Source of the DNA: Sclerotinia nivalis | Taxonomy: Eukaryota; Ascomycota; Leotiomycetes; Helotiales; Sclerotiniaceae | Direction of reading: 5' to 3' | Length of the DNA: 64,000 nt | Assembly: GCA_029531795.1 (NCBI GenBank) | Contig: JAPEIS010000006.1 | Coordinates: 2,666,001 to 2,730,000, forward strand | In this document: in pieces, positions 48,363 through 59,972 of the stretch | Numbering within the stretch: the stretch's first letter is position 1 | Layout: each line of letters starts with the position of its first letter | Translations under genes and position numbers: made by a program | Notes under the pieces: generated by a model | Told to the model about the DNA's origin: nothing | Database searches by the model: none | The model's input: only the letters and a program-made list of their open reading frames with translations

Positions 48363-49786
48363 TTAACTCACACAGATTTTAATCGTGAGCATTCTCTTAC
48401 TCACTCCCTCCATCCAATACCAATTATTAATGCGCCCTCCTCTAACCCACATCTCTCCGTCATCATCACTAACCCCCAGTTGAACCCATTCCCATATCCA
48501 ACTCGCTTTTTTACACTTATTTTCCTTTTCAGTACCTTCCTTCCACTGATGCAATCCAGGTCTTTTGGTCATAAGATCGTAGATCTTGCTCCCAGCTTCA
48601 CGTGTAGCAGGCCATTCACGGCGTTCAGTCTCTGTTCCTTCATGAATAATTCTTCCAATCCCTTCACCTAACGGCGTCGCCGCGGGTATGTCATGAAATA
48701 TTCTTGACTTTAAAGCTTCTACTCTTGTTAATCCTGCGGCGCGCATCAATTTCTTCAAATTCTTCATTGCCGAACCTTCCGAGCTTCCGATCCAATTTCG
48801 CGGTCCAAGAACGGACGTTCCAAATTTGGGGGCTAACTTGGAGAAAAGTGATAAGCCGATCATGCAAGAGGGATGGGGTATATCGAGTACTAATCTTCCA
48901 CCGGGAATGAAGGCACCAGTAGTTGAGGCAGGTTTTAGATAAGGAATCCACGAGTGTAAAGATTCAAGGGGAGAGGGAAGGAGTACGAATGCAGAGCAGA
49001 TTGTTATTATATCGAATGTTCCCCCTCTTTCGGAAAGAGAGGGGAGAGTAGAGAGAGAAGTTATATCGTGGTGTTCGAAAAGGATATCTGTCTCGGGGGA
49101 ATCCGGTGGTTGAAGGATAATGCCTTTCATATTAACATGGTTTTGAACGGACGATATTTTGGAACATGCGAAGTCAAGCATTTTGCTGGAAACGTCGATG
49201 CCATGAATGTAGGAGAGACGGACGTGAGAATTTACTTGTTGAGATCAGCACTCGGCGTTGCAGACAGATGTGTGATGAGGGAGCTTGGTGCATTCGGGAT
49301 CGCAAATTGAGACAGGATGAGAGACAGGATATATGTATGACTCGACAAGCTGCCTAGTACAGCACAGTGAAGTGTATTTGCGTAGTATTCCAAATGAGAG
49401 GTTTTTGATGGACTAGAAAATTAGACGCCCATCACTTAATGAAGCAGTCCTTTTTGAAGCCACACCCTTAACACAGAAAAACAAACTGAACACCTTTGGA
49501 TTGTACTAACAGGAGAGCATTAACCATAAATGATATATAAAAACTTACATGCAAACCCTACTAATCCTGTTCCACAAGCTAAATCTAACAACTTCTCGCC
49601 AGCAACCGGCTTCACATATTTTACATATTCCTCTGCGAGTGATTTATGGAACGTTGTCGCATCATCGTAGGAAAAGGCGAGCCTATCATAATGCTCTGTA
49701 AGGTCAGAAGGTGCGGGGATTAGTGCTCTTAGTGATGATGTTGATGTTGGTGTTGGAGAGGTAGGAAGCTCTTCAATGGCCTCCAT
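48363..49786 (-). CDS. Class I SAM-dependent methyltransferase (type 11), small-molecule
   Basis: Two exons, 49786-49549 and 49234-48363, give about 369 residues. Exon 1 has YDRLAFSYDDATTFHKSL, a typical entry helix, and motif I KLLDLACGTGLVGFA. Exon 2 continues IHGIDVSSKMLDFAC (motif II, acidic SAM ribose contact), FDIITICSAFVLL (motif III) and GGRLVLDIPHP. The C-terminal 150 residues are family-specific. The intron is long for this window (314 bp), so a further small exon is possible, but direct joining keeps the frame and the motif order. Substrate unknown; no biosynthetic cluster surrounds it. Confidence 0.75.
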
Positions 49787-51394
49787 GTTGCCCTACAATG
49801 AGGCAAGTCAAAGGTCGAAGGCGTGTAACTTCGATATTTGGGGTGAAACGGAATAAGTAGTGTTCCGGATTGGAAGGAATAACGAGGTACACGAGTTTCA
49901 AAATTCGATGTCAAGGGATTCAATAGCCAAAAGGATGCCGAAAATTTCTACTGAAAAAAGATTCTGTGTAGTGAAAATATCGATGGAAACGGGTGCAGTT
50001 ATTTTATGGACATTGTAGTTTAGTAGTGACATGCCGCAAATGTAGAAGGAGGGAATGGCGAGCTAGAATGAAAAAAGGAGCGGGATTCAAAACGAGATTA
50101 GAATGGAAGAGCTACCTAGGTACTTGCAGTATAAGGAAGGCGAAGAAGCCGAGGATCGAAATATGCTGTGCAGGAACGTAGCGATTTATTGTCAAATTTC
50201 CCTGATTCTTTCGTAAGCAGTGAAACTGATGGTAACATTTCTAATCTAACATAGGTTCCTAAAACCTTGTGCCAAAAATCGGTGAAATGAAAATATAGAA
50301 GATCATGAGGATGATAGAGTTGGAGGGGTAGTGACGATGACGTTGCTTACTGATACGATCTGCATGATATCACATGTTGACCTTAGTCATTCTTGGGATT
50401 CATCTTCGTTGTATCCGCTCCGGTAGGCCGGCGAAGACGGATCTCTCATCTGTACGCGGTGCTGGCTACGAACTGGTGATGCTTTTGGCATTCATCTGAG
50501 CTGACGAGAGAACGCATAGCAGAGCTGGAAGGGCTGGATTGGATTGAGAATTGGGGTTTTTCATAAAGGCAAAAATTTTTCATTTCACTTCACTAACCAA
50601 CAGCGACTAAAATAGAGGACCATACTGCGATAATAATAATTAACAATAAAGCTATCATTCGTTCTAGTTAGGCGTACGATTTGGTACTTTGTACAACTAT
50701 CAATATAAACGATTGACTTCTTTGGAATACCTTACAGGATTTTCACATCGGAAGAAAATAATAACTCCAATTTGGGAACTAGTCTTTTTCGATGTCCTGA
50801 ATGATTCGAACCTGAAGTTTATTACAATCTCGATTTGTAGCAAAGGCAGATAATAGGAAATTACAAAAGGGCAAAAGGAATAAAAAGACGATAATATTCG
50901 AATGAACCTTAATTTACAGAGGCAAATCCGAGGATATCCCCGGACTACAATTGACTACGAGGTTTCGTATAGGAACGGATTGTTATAAGGAATAAAAAAG
51001 AAAATGATTAGAATACTTAATTATACTATAAAGGATATAGATTAGAGGAAAGAGATCATATAGATTAAGGACAATCTACTACATTAAGAAGGACAACTAA
51101 TATATCCGCTCAAGGGATTAACTCAACACACAATAGCAATCATATAAACCCTATTGAAGCATATAACATATTCATTAAGTTAGCATTTTTCCCTGAAAAG
51201 GGTTTTTATATAATTAGCTTAGAAACCTAGGGGCCTTCTTCCCCTGGCGTCCTTTATCCCAATTGGGAATTTGAGGCCTGTGCTTCGCACAGAGCCTCGG
51301 ACGAAAAATATCACACACACACACACACACATATATATCCGCTCCGGTAACGTTATATAGGAGAACTTATAAGGTGTCAAATTTGTCAAAATAT
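49787..51394. other. Intergenic, AT-rich toward the solo LTR
   Basis: No gene is supported. The first part is the promoter side of the methyltransferase. From about 50580 the sequence becomes AT-rich. A (CA)n tract is at 51312-51330, followed by TA repeats. Confidence 0.5.
51312..51338. repeat. (CA)n(TA)n microsatellite
   Basis: Nine or ten CA units followed by four TA units. Confidence 0.9.
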
Positions 51395-51579
51395 TGTGGA
51401 AGAGGTAGGTCGAGATACGTGCGTCCCGATTGCACACTGCGAAGAGGAATGGGAATACGAATTGAGTAGATTACATTGTAGAGGCTTCAAGTAGTATAAC
51501 TAATGGAATTAATAATGGGTTTGGGTTATATACAATAGATATACAAAAAGATTAATGGAAAACGAAGCCTTTTCCATTA

Positions 51580-53431
51580 ACGTGGTTTATCAGTGTGCGG
51601 GTTATATCAGTGTATGGGTCACTTTCACCTCAATTCACTCTTTCAAACCCATATTATTCAATAACAATTAAATCAATTGATTAAAACTATAAAGATTCTA
51701 ATAATCTAGGATCTATTACATTATTTTGATAAGTCCTTATATTATACCCAATCTTTCCACACTTACTACAGCATCAATTAGAAGATACTTCCCCATTAGA
51801 ATTCTCCCCTTTTTAACACTCATCGTATTGAATCTGAATATCAACCTCTTGCTGAAATAATATATCGATAGCCTTTTGTCCAGTAAGCACTCCTCCTTGA
51901 TATAATTGAGTTTTTTTTGCACATCGACACTTGCTTAATACCTCATTTGCTACCCGAAGTATACGAATCTCTACATTTAAAAGTGTATTTTCATATACTA
52001 ATCTCTCTATACCCTTAGCTAAAACTAATACAATCTCGAATATAAATATAGAAGAGCTTAATTGATAACAAACCATTCGAGATCTTACTAAAGTCGATTA
52101 TAAAAGAACTTCAATTGAATTATAAAGGATTTGAGAAATCTATAAATCTTGATCGAAAGAGGGGGGAGTAGATATACGAATTCGAATATCTAGTTTCGAA
52201 AGTACAGCTTCAAAATCAAATGATATTAAACCTGTTCCTCGAAACCCTGATTTCATATTCTGAATCGTAATTGATTCTTGGTATACAACTTTGAAAGCTA
52301 TAAAGAATTCAACTTTCGAAATATAATTGATATGTGCCTTGATAAACCCATCAATTTGAATACTATATAAACGTTTCAGACTACTAAAACAGCCAACATC
52401 AAATAGTTGAGTTAAATGACTTGAATGTAGTGGTAATTTTAAACAGATAATATCATTCTCTTTGCAATACAACTGAAAAAATACTGATTCATGGCTTTCA
52501 TACCCATCTAATATCAACATTCGATATTTGCCCTTTCTTCGATTCTTAGTATATTTATCGAAGTGTTTCAACCATTCTAAATCTGTCTCATTGTTTGTCC
52601 ATCCATTAGATATAGATTTAATAGCCCATTCCGCAAGAAAATCGGTTTCGGTATACCAATTGGAAAGATAAACCTATCCTTGAACCACTAGAAATGGAGG
52701 TATGGTTTCACCCTCCCCATTTCTATATATTATTACTATAGCCCATTCTCGATTGCCTGGTTGTACTGATTTACTTCTACCGCATCTTTCAGCATTAGTA
52801 ATAATTATTGCAGTATATATAATCCCCATTATAAAACCTATTTCATCGAAATTATAGAAATCGCTATCGAGAATACTATATTTCGCTTGCATATTCGAAA
52901 CCAATCGAAACCACTCTTCAATAAACTTAGGATCTTCGCAAAGAGTTCTTTGAAAATCATAAACACAATTAAAACATATCTTTAATTCGATTCGACGCTT
53001 TACGAATCGATACACCCAAAGCTTCCCAACACACTTTGCACCCCTCGATTCAAGAATATGATTCGCCATATCTTCCACATTTCTGAATTTAAATGGAAAT
53101 CCTCTTATATCCATATCGAGTATATATTCAGAAATGATATTCTCTTCTAATTCTGAAAGATTATAAGATTTAGATCGATATTCGGAACAAGAAGTAAAAC
53201 CATTAATTCTACACTGTAATATTGTATTCAAGATATTATACATCTTCGCAACTTTTCGAATACTTATTTTTTTGTCTTTTTGAATAGCTTCGATAGCGAG
53301 GAGTATACAGGCTTCTTGGTTATTCGAATTCATTATAGATTATTGATAAAACGTGTGTTGAAAAAGAAGAGATTGAATTAAGATAAAAGTAACCCACACA
53401 CTGATATGACCCGCACACTGATAAACCACGT
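51580..53431 (-). mobile_element. Pogo/Fot1-type DNA transposon, copy A
   Basis: A 1,852-bp element is bordered by TA on both sides (51578-51579 and 53432-53433). Terminal inverted repeats of about 55-60 bp begin ACGTGGTTTATCAGTGTGCG at both ends and differ mainly by C/T transitions. Each repeat contains a direct repeat of an ATCAGTGTG unit about 17 bases apart. It encodes a transposase on the minus strand with in-frame stops. It has exactly the same length as copy B. Confidence 0.92.
51813..53333 (-). pseudogene. Pogo/Fot1-type transposase, copy A, broken by stops
   Basis: One frame runs from the ATG at 53333 to 51813, about 507 codons, with three in-frame stops (near 52671, 52137 and 52083) and no frameshift. 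The N-terminus is a helix-turn-helix with KDKKISIRKVAKMYNI, followed by a CENP-B-like domain (ESRGAKCVGKLWVYRFVKRR). The DDE core shows DFYNFDEIGF, LILDGYESHES and SSHLTQLFDVGCF, carrying the three catalytic acidic positions. Against copy B, stop 2 corresponds to a TGG and stop 3 to a CAA codon, both explained by single C-to-T or G-to-A changes. It could not give full-length transposase without read-through. Confidence 0.88.
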
Positions 53432-53763
53432 TATATCTAACTATAAAGGATTATGTAATCTATTGTCTATAAACTAGTTTACATATTTGACTTCAATAAC
53501 CCAATTTTCTCACAATATTTATTCATTTCTCAAACCTTTGCTGGGAATGAAAGTCCACAAATACTGCTTTCAGACTCTTCTAATTATCAACGAGGGGCCA
53601 CAACTGTGTCGCCATCCAAATGATATTAAATTCCAAATATTACGCCGAATATATCTAAGGTTATATTTCTATACATTTTCAAATCCTCTATAAACGCCAA
53701 ACCAAATGATCGCACAGTATCTCACCCGGGTATCTAAGAAAAACTTTGCATTTCCAAGTACTT

Positions 53764-54564
53764 TCAAACGTAAGCCTCCTCCTTTCCCCTTTCAAGCCAT
53801 CGTATCTCTCCCTTAACAGGATCCATCAAACACATAAAATGCGTCTGAGTATTACCAACTGGCTCTGACCTGATCCAGCTCTTCACATCCTCGATCTCCG
53901 CTGATGGTTTTGTACCTATTCCTTTCGGGATAGCCATCCATTTTTCTAGCAGAGAATTGTACCTATCTATGGAATCTTCGCGACTCCAGTACTGCTGGTA
54001 CTTTTCGAACACTCCGGGACCGTTATATGCGGAACCTGAAGGAGGAGCGGGATATGGATTCAGTTGAGGAACTGGAAAAGGGGATCCATCATGATCGGCT
54101 AACCGGTTTTGCGCTTGCCAAAGGAAAATATCGTGATTGGTTTGGACAATGAATGAAGGAGAGGAGCGCACATATGATATGTGCTGGTCTTTTTCCATGA
54201 CCAAGGTGCTGAAACCATCGCTGAGGATGACATAGCATGGAGAGAAGGTATGATTGCTCAGGATGCGGGCTGCTTCAACTATAGACGGCAATGTTGATCC
54301 GATCGGCGCAATTATTAGAGATCGAAAGATGGTAGCGATTGATGGGCGAAATCCGGCCAGGACGAGAAATTGATGGAAACGTAGGGGTAATGTAGGCCAT
54401 GAAGGTTTTGGACGGAAGTTCATAGATAATGAATAGTCTTCCCTACAATTGATTAGTCAATGAATGCACTGTTACAATTTATTGCATGGAAATTCTCGTA
54501 GAACTTACCTTACACCAGTGGTCTCTGCAGCTACACCAAGCTTCAAATAGCTAGCGTAAATCAT
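53764..54564 (-). CDS. Acid-ceramidase/NAAA-like protein, C-terminal half only
   Basis: Two exons (54564-54509, 54442-53764; 66-bp intron) give about 244 residues. The sequence matches the second half of the fungal acid-ceramidase/N-acylethanolamine-amidase-like family: REDYSLSMNFRPKPS, FLVLAGFRPSIATIFRSL, CYVILSDGFSTLVMEKD and FIVQTNHD, in family order. Full members are about 400-480 residues, with the nucleophilic Cys in the first half. That half is missing, and the 312 bases before the next gene cannot hold it. The frame itself is clean. It may be a truncated gene without hydrolase activity, a pseudogene whose 5' half was lost by rearrangement, or a gene with a start elsewhere. Confidence 0.65.
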
Positions 54565-54876
54565 TGCAAGTGATCTAAGGTTAACCTTAATTATCGCATG
54601 ATTTATTCCTCATCATACATATTTGGTTGTGGCTTAAACCTTGAGCATCAATATGAGCATCATCGTTATTTATTAGAGTAAGAACGAACCATCAATGAAA
54701 CATTTTGGGAAAAGCAACTTCCAAGTGGAAACTTGACTTCCTAAAATAATCATTTCTTTCCTTTCCTTCACTCAAGATTATTCGATAGTTCAACAATCAA
54801 TCAAAACCATTGTTTTCTATTTCACGATAACTTCAGATCAGACATCAAATCAAACATCGGACATCAAATCTTCATC

Positions 54877-56054
54877 ATGAATTTGAATTTGAATACTGAA
54901 ATGGAAAATAATACTACTCCAGCTGCTGCACCACCTGAGATGACACTCAATATCAAATCAAGGCTTTTCTCTCCCATAACATCCATACGTTCAATCGGTA
55001 TTCCACAATTAGGATTTGGAGTTTATGAATGCCATGGACAAAAGTGTATCGATGCTGTTTCCATCGCATTAAGGACTGGATATAGACATATTGATACTGC
55101 TCAGTAAGAACTCATTTCTATGCTTCACCGTACATGCTATACCATACATGCCATTCCACAAAGGTTACCGCTGGGATGATTTTGACAGCTAATTACAGAT
55201 ACTATGGAAACGAAAAGGAGGTCGGCTTCGCGATCAAAGAATACATGAAAGAATTCGGCTTAAAGCGCCATGAACTATTCATTACAACCAAGATTCTCAC
55301 ACCTGGTGGATCGGTCGATAAATCCCATGAAAAATGTCTAGATAGCATTAAAGCTCTCGATGATAGTGCAGGTGGTTATGTTGATCTATTTTTGATCCAC
55401 AGCCCAAATTGTGGAGCTGATAGTCGTTTGGAGATGTGGGAGGCCCTCGAAAGACTCTTTAAGAAAGGAAAATCACGTCTGATTGGGGTTTCAAACTTTG
55501 GTGTTGGACATATTGAGGGATTGAAACGTGGGTGGCGACCTCTGCTGTGGAACGAGTTCTCCGATATTATTTGGCCTCCTCATGTTAATCAAATTGAGGT
55601 ATGTGTTTCAGTTTGTAATATTTTGCTGCAGGTCTAACGACATCAGTTACACCCTTTTTGCCAGCAACGGACTGTGGTGGAATACTGTACGACCAATGGT
55701 ATTCACGTTGAAGCTTATTGTCCCTTGGTCAGGAACCAGAGGAGTGGTAATCCAGTCCTTAATGGTATCGCAGCCACTCACGACAAGACTGTGGCTCAGA
55801 TATTGATACGATATTCTATGCAAAAGAAATGGATTCCTCTTCCAAAAAGCGAGACTCCTTCAAGAATTGCCGAAAACGCCGATGTATTCAACTTTCAGCT
55901 TTCCCAATGGGATATGTATCAAATCGATAGCTTAGATGAAGGCGATCGAGGTTCCATTGTCCAAGCCGTTACGAATGAGATTGAGGATGAAGTCGAAAAC
56001 CATGTTATGGATGAGTTTAAGGTCGAGGTTATGAAGGGGGTTGGGAGCGAGTAG
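54877..56054 (+). CDS. Aldo/keto reductase
   Basis: Three exons (54877-55103, 55199-55598, 55647-56054) give about 344 residues, typical of AKR enzymes. The barrel start reads IPQLGFGVYECHGQ, then GYRHIDTAQYYGNEKEVG, with catalytic Asp and Tyr, the pair joined across intron 1. TTKILTPGG contains the catalytic Lys, and VDLFLIHSP the His. GVSNFGVGHIEGL and VNQIELHPFCQQ follow, the latter joined across intron 2 (CTAAC branch). IPLPKSETPSRIAENADVF is the NADP(H)-binding end. It reduces carbonyls using NADPH in the cytosol; substrate unknown. A segment of about 15 residues before VNQIE is unusual and could hide a small mis-called intron. Confidence 0.9.
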
Positions 56055-56867
56055 TGATGTGATTGAGTGGGATCTCCAATTTGATGGAACGAACTTAGTG
56101 GATAACTTGCGACTTTGAAATATGAAGCTCGCCATCCAAGAAGATACAAGGAGATTATTCGAACATGCATTGCACGAAATGAGATACACCTGGTGGATCG
56201 TTCGAGAAGTTGCACTCTGAGTTCATGCCTACAAATTAGGTTATTATTGAAGTATGCGTTATACCAAAGCATTAGTTAGCAAGTTTCAAGTCGGAAAATA
56301 CTAATATTTTTTCGCTCTCTTCATGTTCCTTCTCAGCAGTTCCCTCGTTGATTATGATTTATCCCAAAATGGGTATAGCGATAACGCTGTTGGATTGTTG
56401 GCTATGATCCTACGTCCTAAGCGCGGATGTGTTCCCAACCATGAGGCGAGATATTTACTCATGGTTCTCGACAACTACCACACGATTTATTAATTTCTGC
56501 TCAAAGAACAATTATCTCTATTTCTTTTTAATCTGTTTCATTCTGGAATGGAGTCCAATTGATGTCATATACAATTCAAGTGTCGAGCAGTATTCGACAT
56601 AAGACAGTGAAAGCATCCATCAACAAACCTTCCCTCCACATCAGCATTATTGGCCAAGGATTGGCCCCATACGCCTCATCGACCCCCAACTTATGTACTT
56701 GATCTTGAACCATCTATTTCATCTATACCATGTTGGCAAGTCAAGGTCACTTTACTATCATTAATGCATTTGATCTGTTTCAAATTTCCATACATCTCAT
56801 ACCCTTCACTCTCTCAATTTCTTCACAGCGACTTTCAATCCTGAATTTACCGTAAAGATTACGAACA
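56055..56867. other. Intergenic region
   Basis: No gene is supported. It is the 3' side of the reductase and promoter side of the next gene. Confidence 0.5.
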
Positions 56868-59192
56868 ATGTTCCAAAGTAGCAAACACTCTAAAATCACT
56901 CTCCATAAGAAACTCTTCGCACCGGTTTCTATTACTAGTGCTATAGGTTCTTCAACGGAGCCGAAGGCGACCATACCAGTTTTATTACCACCGGAGCCGG
57001 ATTTGGAAGTAGAAGCGCAAACAGAACCACAAGCACAAACACAAGGACTGAACGTCTTAGCTCAATCATCAAATATCATATCTTCAACGCCAAAATCAGA
57101 TCTAGCTGCACCTTCAGCTTCTATCCCAATTCCAACGCCAACCGCAAACATTACCCTTCAACCAAATCACCATCTCACAGAGCCTCAGGCTATTCAGCTT
57201 CAGCCCCAACCCAATTCAAATAATATCCAAGTCCTTCCTCCTAGCCCTCCTAGATCTCCGTTCTACTCCGCATCTTCCTCCTCTTCCACGGGTACGTCAT
57301 CATCACAACAAATATCAAACCATACACGAAATTTCTCCTCAACCTCAGCGACAACTTCAAATTTTGGCTCTCCACCCCCTTCATACACGCGTTTTGTTAC
57401 TCCTTCTTTATCTCCTCAGGCTCACGGGTATCGATTTGGAGATAGTAATACATACGGAAACGCAAATGGATATGAATACGGGTATAGAAATGGAAATCAA
57501 TATGCAAATGCGAATGCCAATCAATATGGATATGGTAGTGGATATCCATCACCATCTGTCTCCCGCTCTCCAAATCTTCAACTCTTAGATCTTGTTGATG
57601 AGGTATTGAGATTGCGAGATCGACTGAATTTCTTAGAGTCAGGATCCTTATCAAATGAAAGAGGCGATAATAGAAGTGGAGGTCGAGATAGAAGTGCAAA
57701 CAGAAACAGACCCGCGCTTGAAGAGGAAAGAAAAGAGGAAGACGAGAAGGAGAATGAAAATCAAAAAGAAGAAGAAATAAAAGGGCAAAAGAAAGATGGG
57801 AAGAAATTGAGGAATTTGGACTAGGTTATGAAGATTTCTTAGAGGAGTTCTATTATTATGATGATGAAAAGGAGATCCGGCTAGAATTGAATGAAGAGTC
57901 TTTTGGTGAGCAGCTAGGGTTGGAGTTGAGATTTGTCGAGGACAAAGCCTGTGGTGAGGAATGGAGAGGGAAAGAAAATGATGGACATAAGGGTGGAGGT
58001 GGGAGAGAGCCTCGAGAAGAGACAGTAACTCTACTCCCTTCGGTGTTTGTGGACGAAGGTTCACATACTCCTTTACGAGCCTATTCCTCTTCCTCCTCCT
58101 CCTCCTCTTCTTCTTCAGGTCTTCACTGCAATGCCTCTTTCTCCTCAGCACCGCCAGCCCCGTTCTTAATCTCCGCATCTTCATCACCATCCTTGCGCGA
58201 AAAAAACCCCACAAAAGAACCTCAACCGCCGCTCCCCAAATCCGGCTGCTACTACCTCATAACCGCCGGTTCCATCCAAAACATAACAATCATATATCCC
58301 GTCACATCTTTACCACATAATATGGATGCGTTAAAAGAAGAAAAGGAAACGATTAGAAGTGTGTTGGAAGGGTGGAATCGGGGTGTCGTTGTGAGTGTAT
58401 TTTGTTTTTATGTTTCCCCTGAAATATCCTATGTGATTGCTGCTGCTTGCTTGGCTAATCGATTTACCCATTCGCATGAGAAGAGAGTAGGAGAGAAGAA
58501 ATGCTAACATCTGGGATCATAGGATAAATATGGAATCCGTCCGACGAAAAGAGCTCATGCTGCTATTATTTAGTATGTCACTCCATATGTTTACTTACCT
58601 CTTTTCCACATCCTCGCTTTCCCTCGTTCATTCACCACATCTCTTCACCACATCCCATCATCCCATTAAACACAAACTAACACCCCTCAGTCCCGAACCA
58701 CAGGCGCCTCTGCCACACAAAAAATTACGTATAGCACTTTCATTCACTCCTATCTATCCTTCCCCATCAAGCACAGCTTTCTCAAACCCTATATATCAGA
58801 CTCCAAAAAACCCGGAGGATATAACAACAGATACAAATATTTACATCAGCATCGCAAATGACTCCTCTTTCTCGCAGAGTGGTAGTAAGGGAGTGATGGA
58901 TTACACAAGGTACAAAGTGAAATATGGAAATCAGGAGGTGCATGAGAGACATGATGGTATTTTGGAGGTTGGAAGGTTAAGGGCAGCGTTGGGTTGTGAG
59001 ATTTTTAAGCAGGAGGGAGACGGGAGAGGAGACGGGGAAAAACAATGGGGAAATGGAGCGGTACAGTTGACGTGGAATGATGGCAAGAACGATGAGTCAA
59101 AATGGGATGACGAAAAGAAAGGGTCTGAGCTAGAGAGAGGAGTTCAGGTGTTGGTAGATACAAAAGAGGATATTGAAGGAGGTTGGATCTAA
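56868..59192 (+). CDS. Low-complexity gene with an apparent frameshift
   Basis: The ATG at 56868 opens 318 codons rich in S, P, Q, N and T, with a YGNANGYEYGYRNGN-type repeat around residues 195-225 and a helical LLDLVDEVLRLRDRLNFLES at about 240-260. In the A/G-rich stretch after 57720 this frame ends at 57824, while another plus frame carries a convincing continuation (ERWEEIEEFGLGYEDFLEEF) from about 57790. That continuation passes through a serine run and splices at 58390/58523 and 58572/58691 (GTGAGT and GTATGT donors, CTAAC branch) to a stop at 59192. No plausible intron explains the frame change. It may be a 1-base indel, real or sequencing. No family is recognised. Confidence 0.5.
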
Positions 59193-59804
59193 ATCTTTCA
59201 TCATCCCCTTATCGACATCATCCTATCACCTTCGATTTCCTTCTTCCCTTCAGCAAAACAAAAACTCACGAATAGTACTCAATACCTCAACAATATTGAA
59301 TACTACTTGCAGGATACAGGAACCAGAAACTGATCTGGGATACTCGAATCTAGTCTGAGATGGATTTTGAATATCCATTGTAGATTTGAAATGTCTACTT
59401 CAAGTCAAATTTCAGTATCACAGTATCTTACCAATAGCATCCACCAATCTTGAAATATTCAATATCTGAGCAATGAATATCAGTAGCTTTTACATATGCA
59501 GCCATTAATATAACAGCCTTGGTATTAGCCGCCGTATCACTGATCTATACTATTAAGTACCTGGTACACTATCTGGTATTCACCAAGCTAATTGAATGAA
59601 TACATACAAATCTCTCCACCTCCAATCTATCTGTCTTTACAATAACAATATGATTGAATGTGCTATAGAGGTAATATTACTAGAACTCAAGACCTTTATT
59701 TAAGTTTTCCTAAAGCCCACGAACCAACAACACAACACCTCCATCCACAATACCCAAAAAATCCATTCCACAAACTCAACACACACAATCCAAAATAACT
59801 CACC
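59193..59804. other. Intergenic region
   Basis: No gene is supported. The last 60 bases are CA-rich leader of the small ORF at 59805. Confidence 0.5.
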
Positions 59805-59936
59805 ATGCATTTCATCGCTAAGATTATTCTTCTCATTACCCTTGCGCTTACCGTCTTGGGAAGCCCTCTAGAACCACGCCAGGGGACATGCCACAAGTCT
59901 AGCAAGTATATAAAATCTTTTTCTTTAACAAATTAA
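59805..59936 (+). CDS. Tiny signal-peptide ORF, possibly 5' exon of a small secreted protein
   Basis: An ATG in good context (CTCACCATGC) opens 43 codons. Residues 1-20 (MHFIAKIILLITLALTVLGS) form a clear secretion signal; cleavage after Gly or Ser is likely, followed by PLEPRQGTCHKSSK. A GTATAT donor sits at 59906, so the ORF is probably exon 1 and the last ten codons are intron. A pogo/Fot1-type element starts 36 bases past the stop. Beyond it, an acceptor (AAATACAG at 61858-61865) could supply exon 2, coding only a few more residues in the matching phase. It may be a small secreted protein gene with a transposon in its intron. Confidence 0.45.
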   Translation: MHFIAKIILLITLALTVLGSPLEPRQGTCHKSSKYIKSFSLTN

Positions 59937-59972
59937 AAAAGATGACTAATAATCCTATTCCTGAATAATATA

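Larger units (their letters stand above)
51395..53514 (+). mobile_element. Solo LTR, copy 2, split by a pogo-type transposon
   Basis: The two parts, 51395-51579 and 53432-53514, together align with the uninterrupted solo LTR at 37676-37962. Outer flanks are a 4-bp direct repeat ATAT (51391-51394, 53515-53518). The LTR runs from TGTGGAAGAGG to CTCACA. The pogo-type element entered at a TA dinucleotide; removal of the element and one TA restores LTR sequence. This fixes the order of events: LTR first, DNA transposon second. Confidence 0.7.

Noticed and set aside
57651..58214. Minus-strand ORF of 187 codons
   Set aside because: Antisense to serine- and acid-rich coding repeats; no motif.
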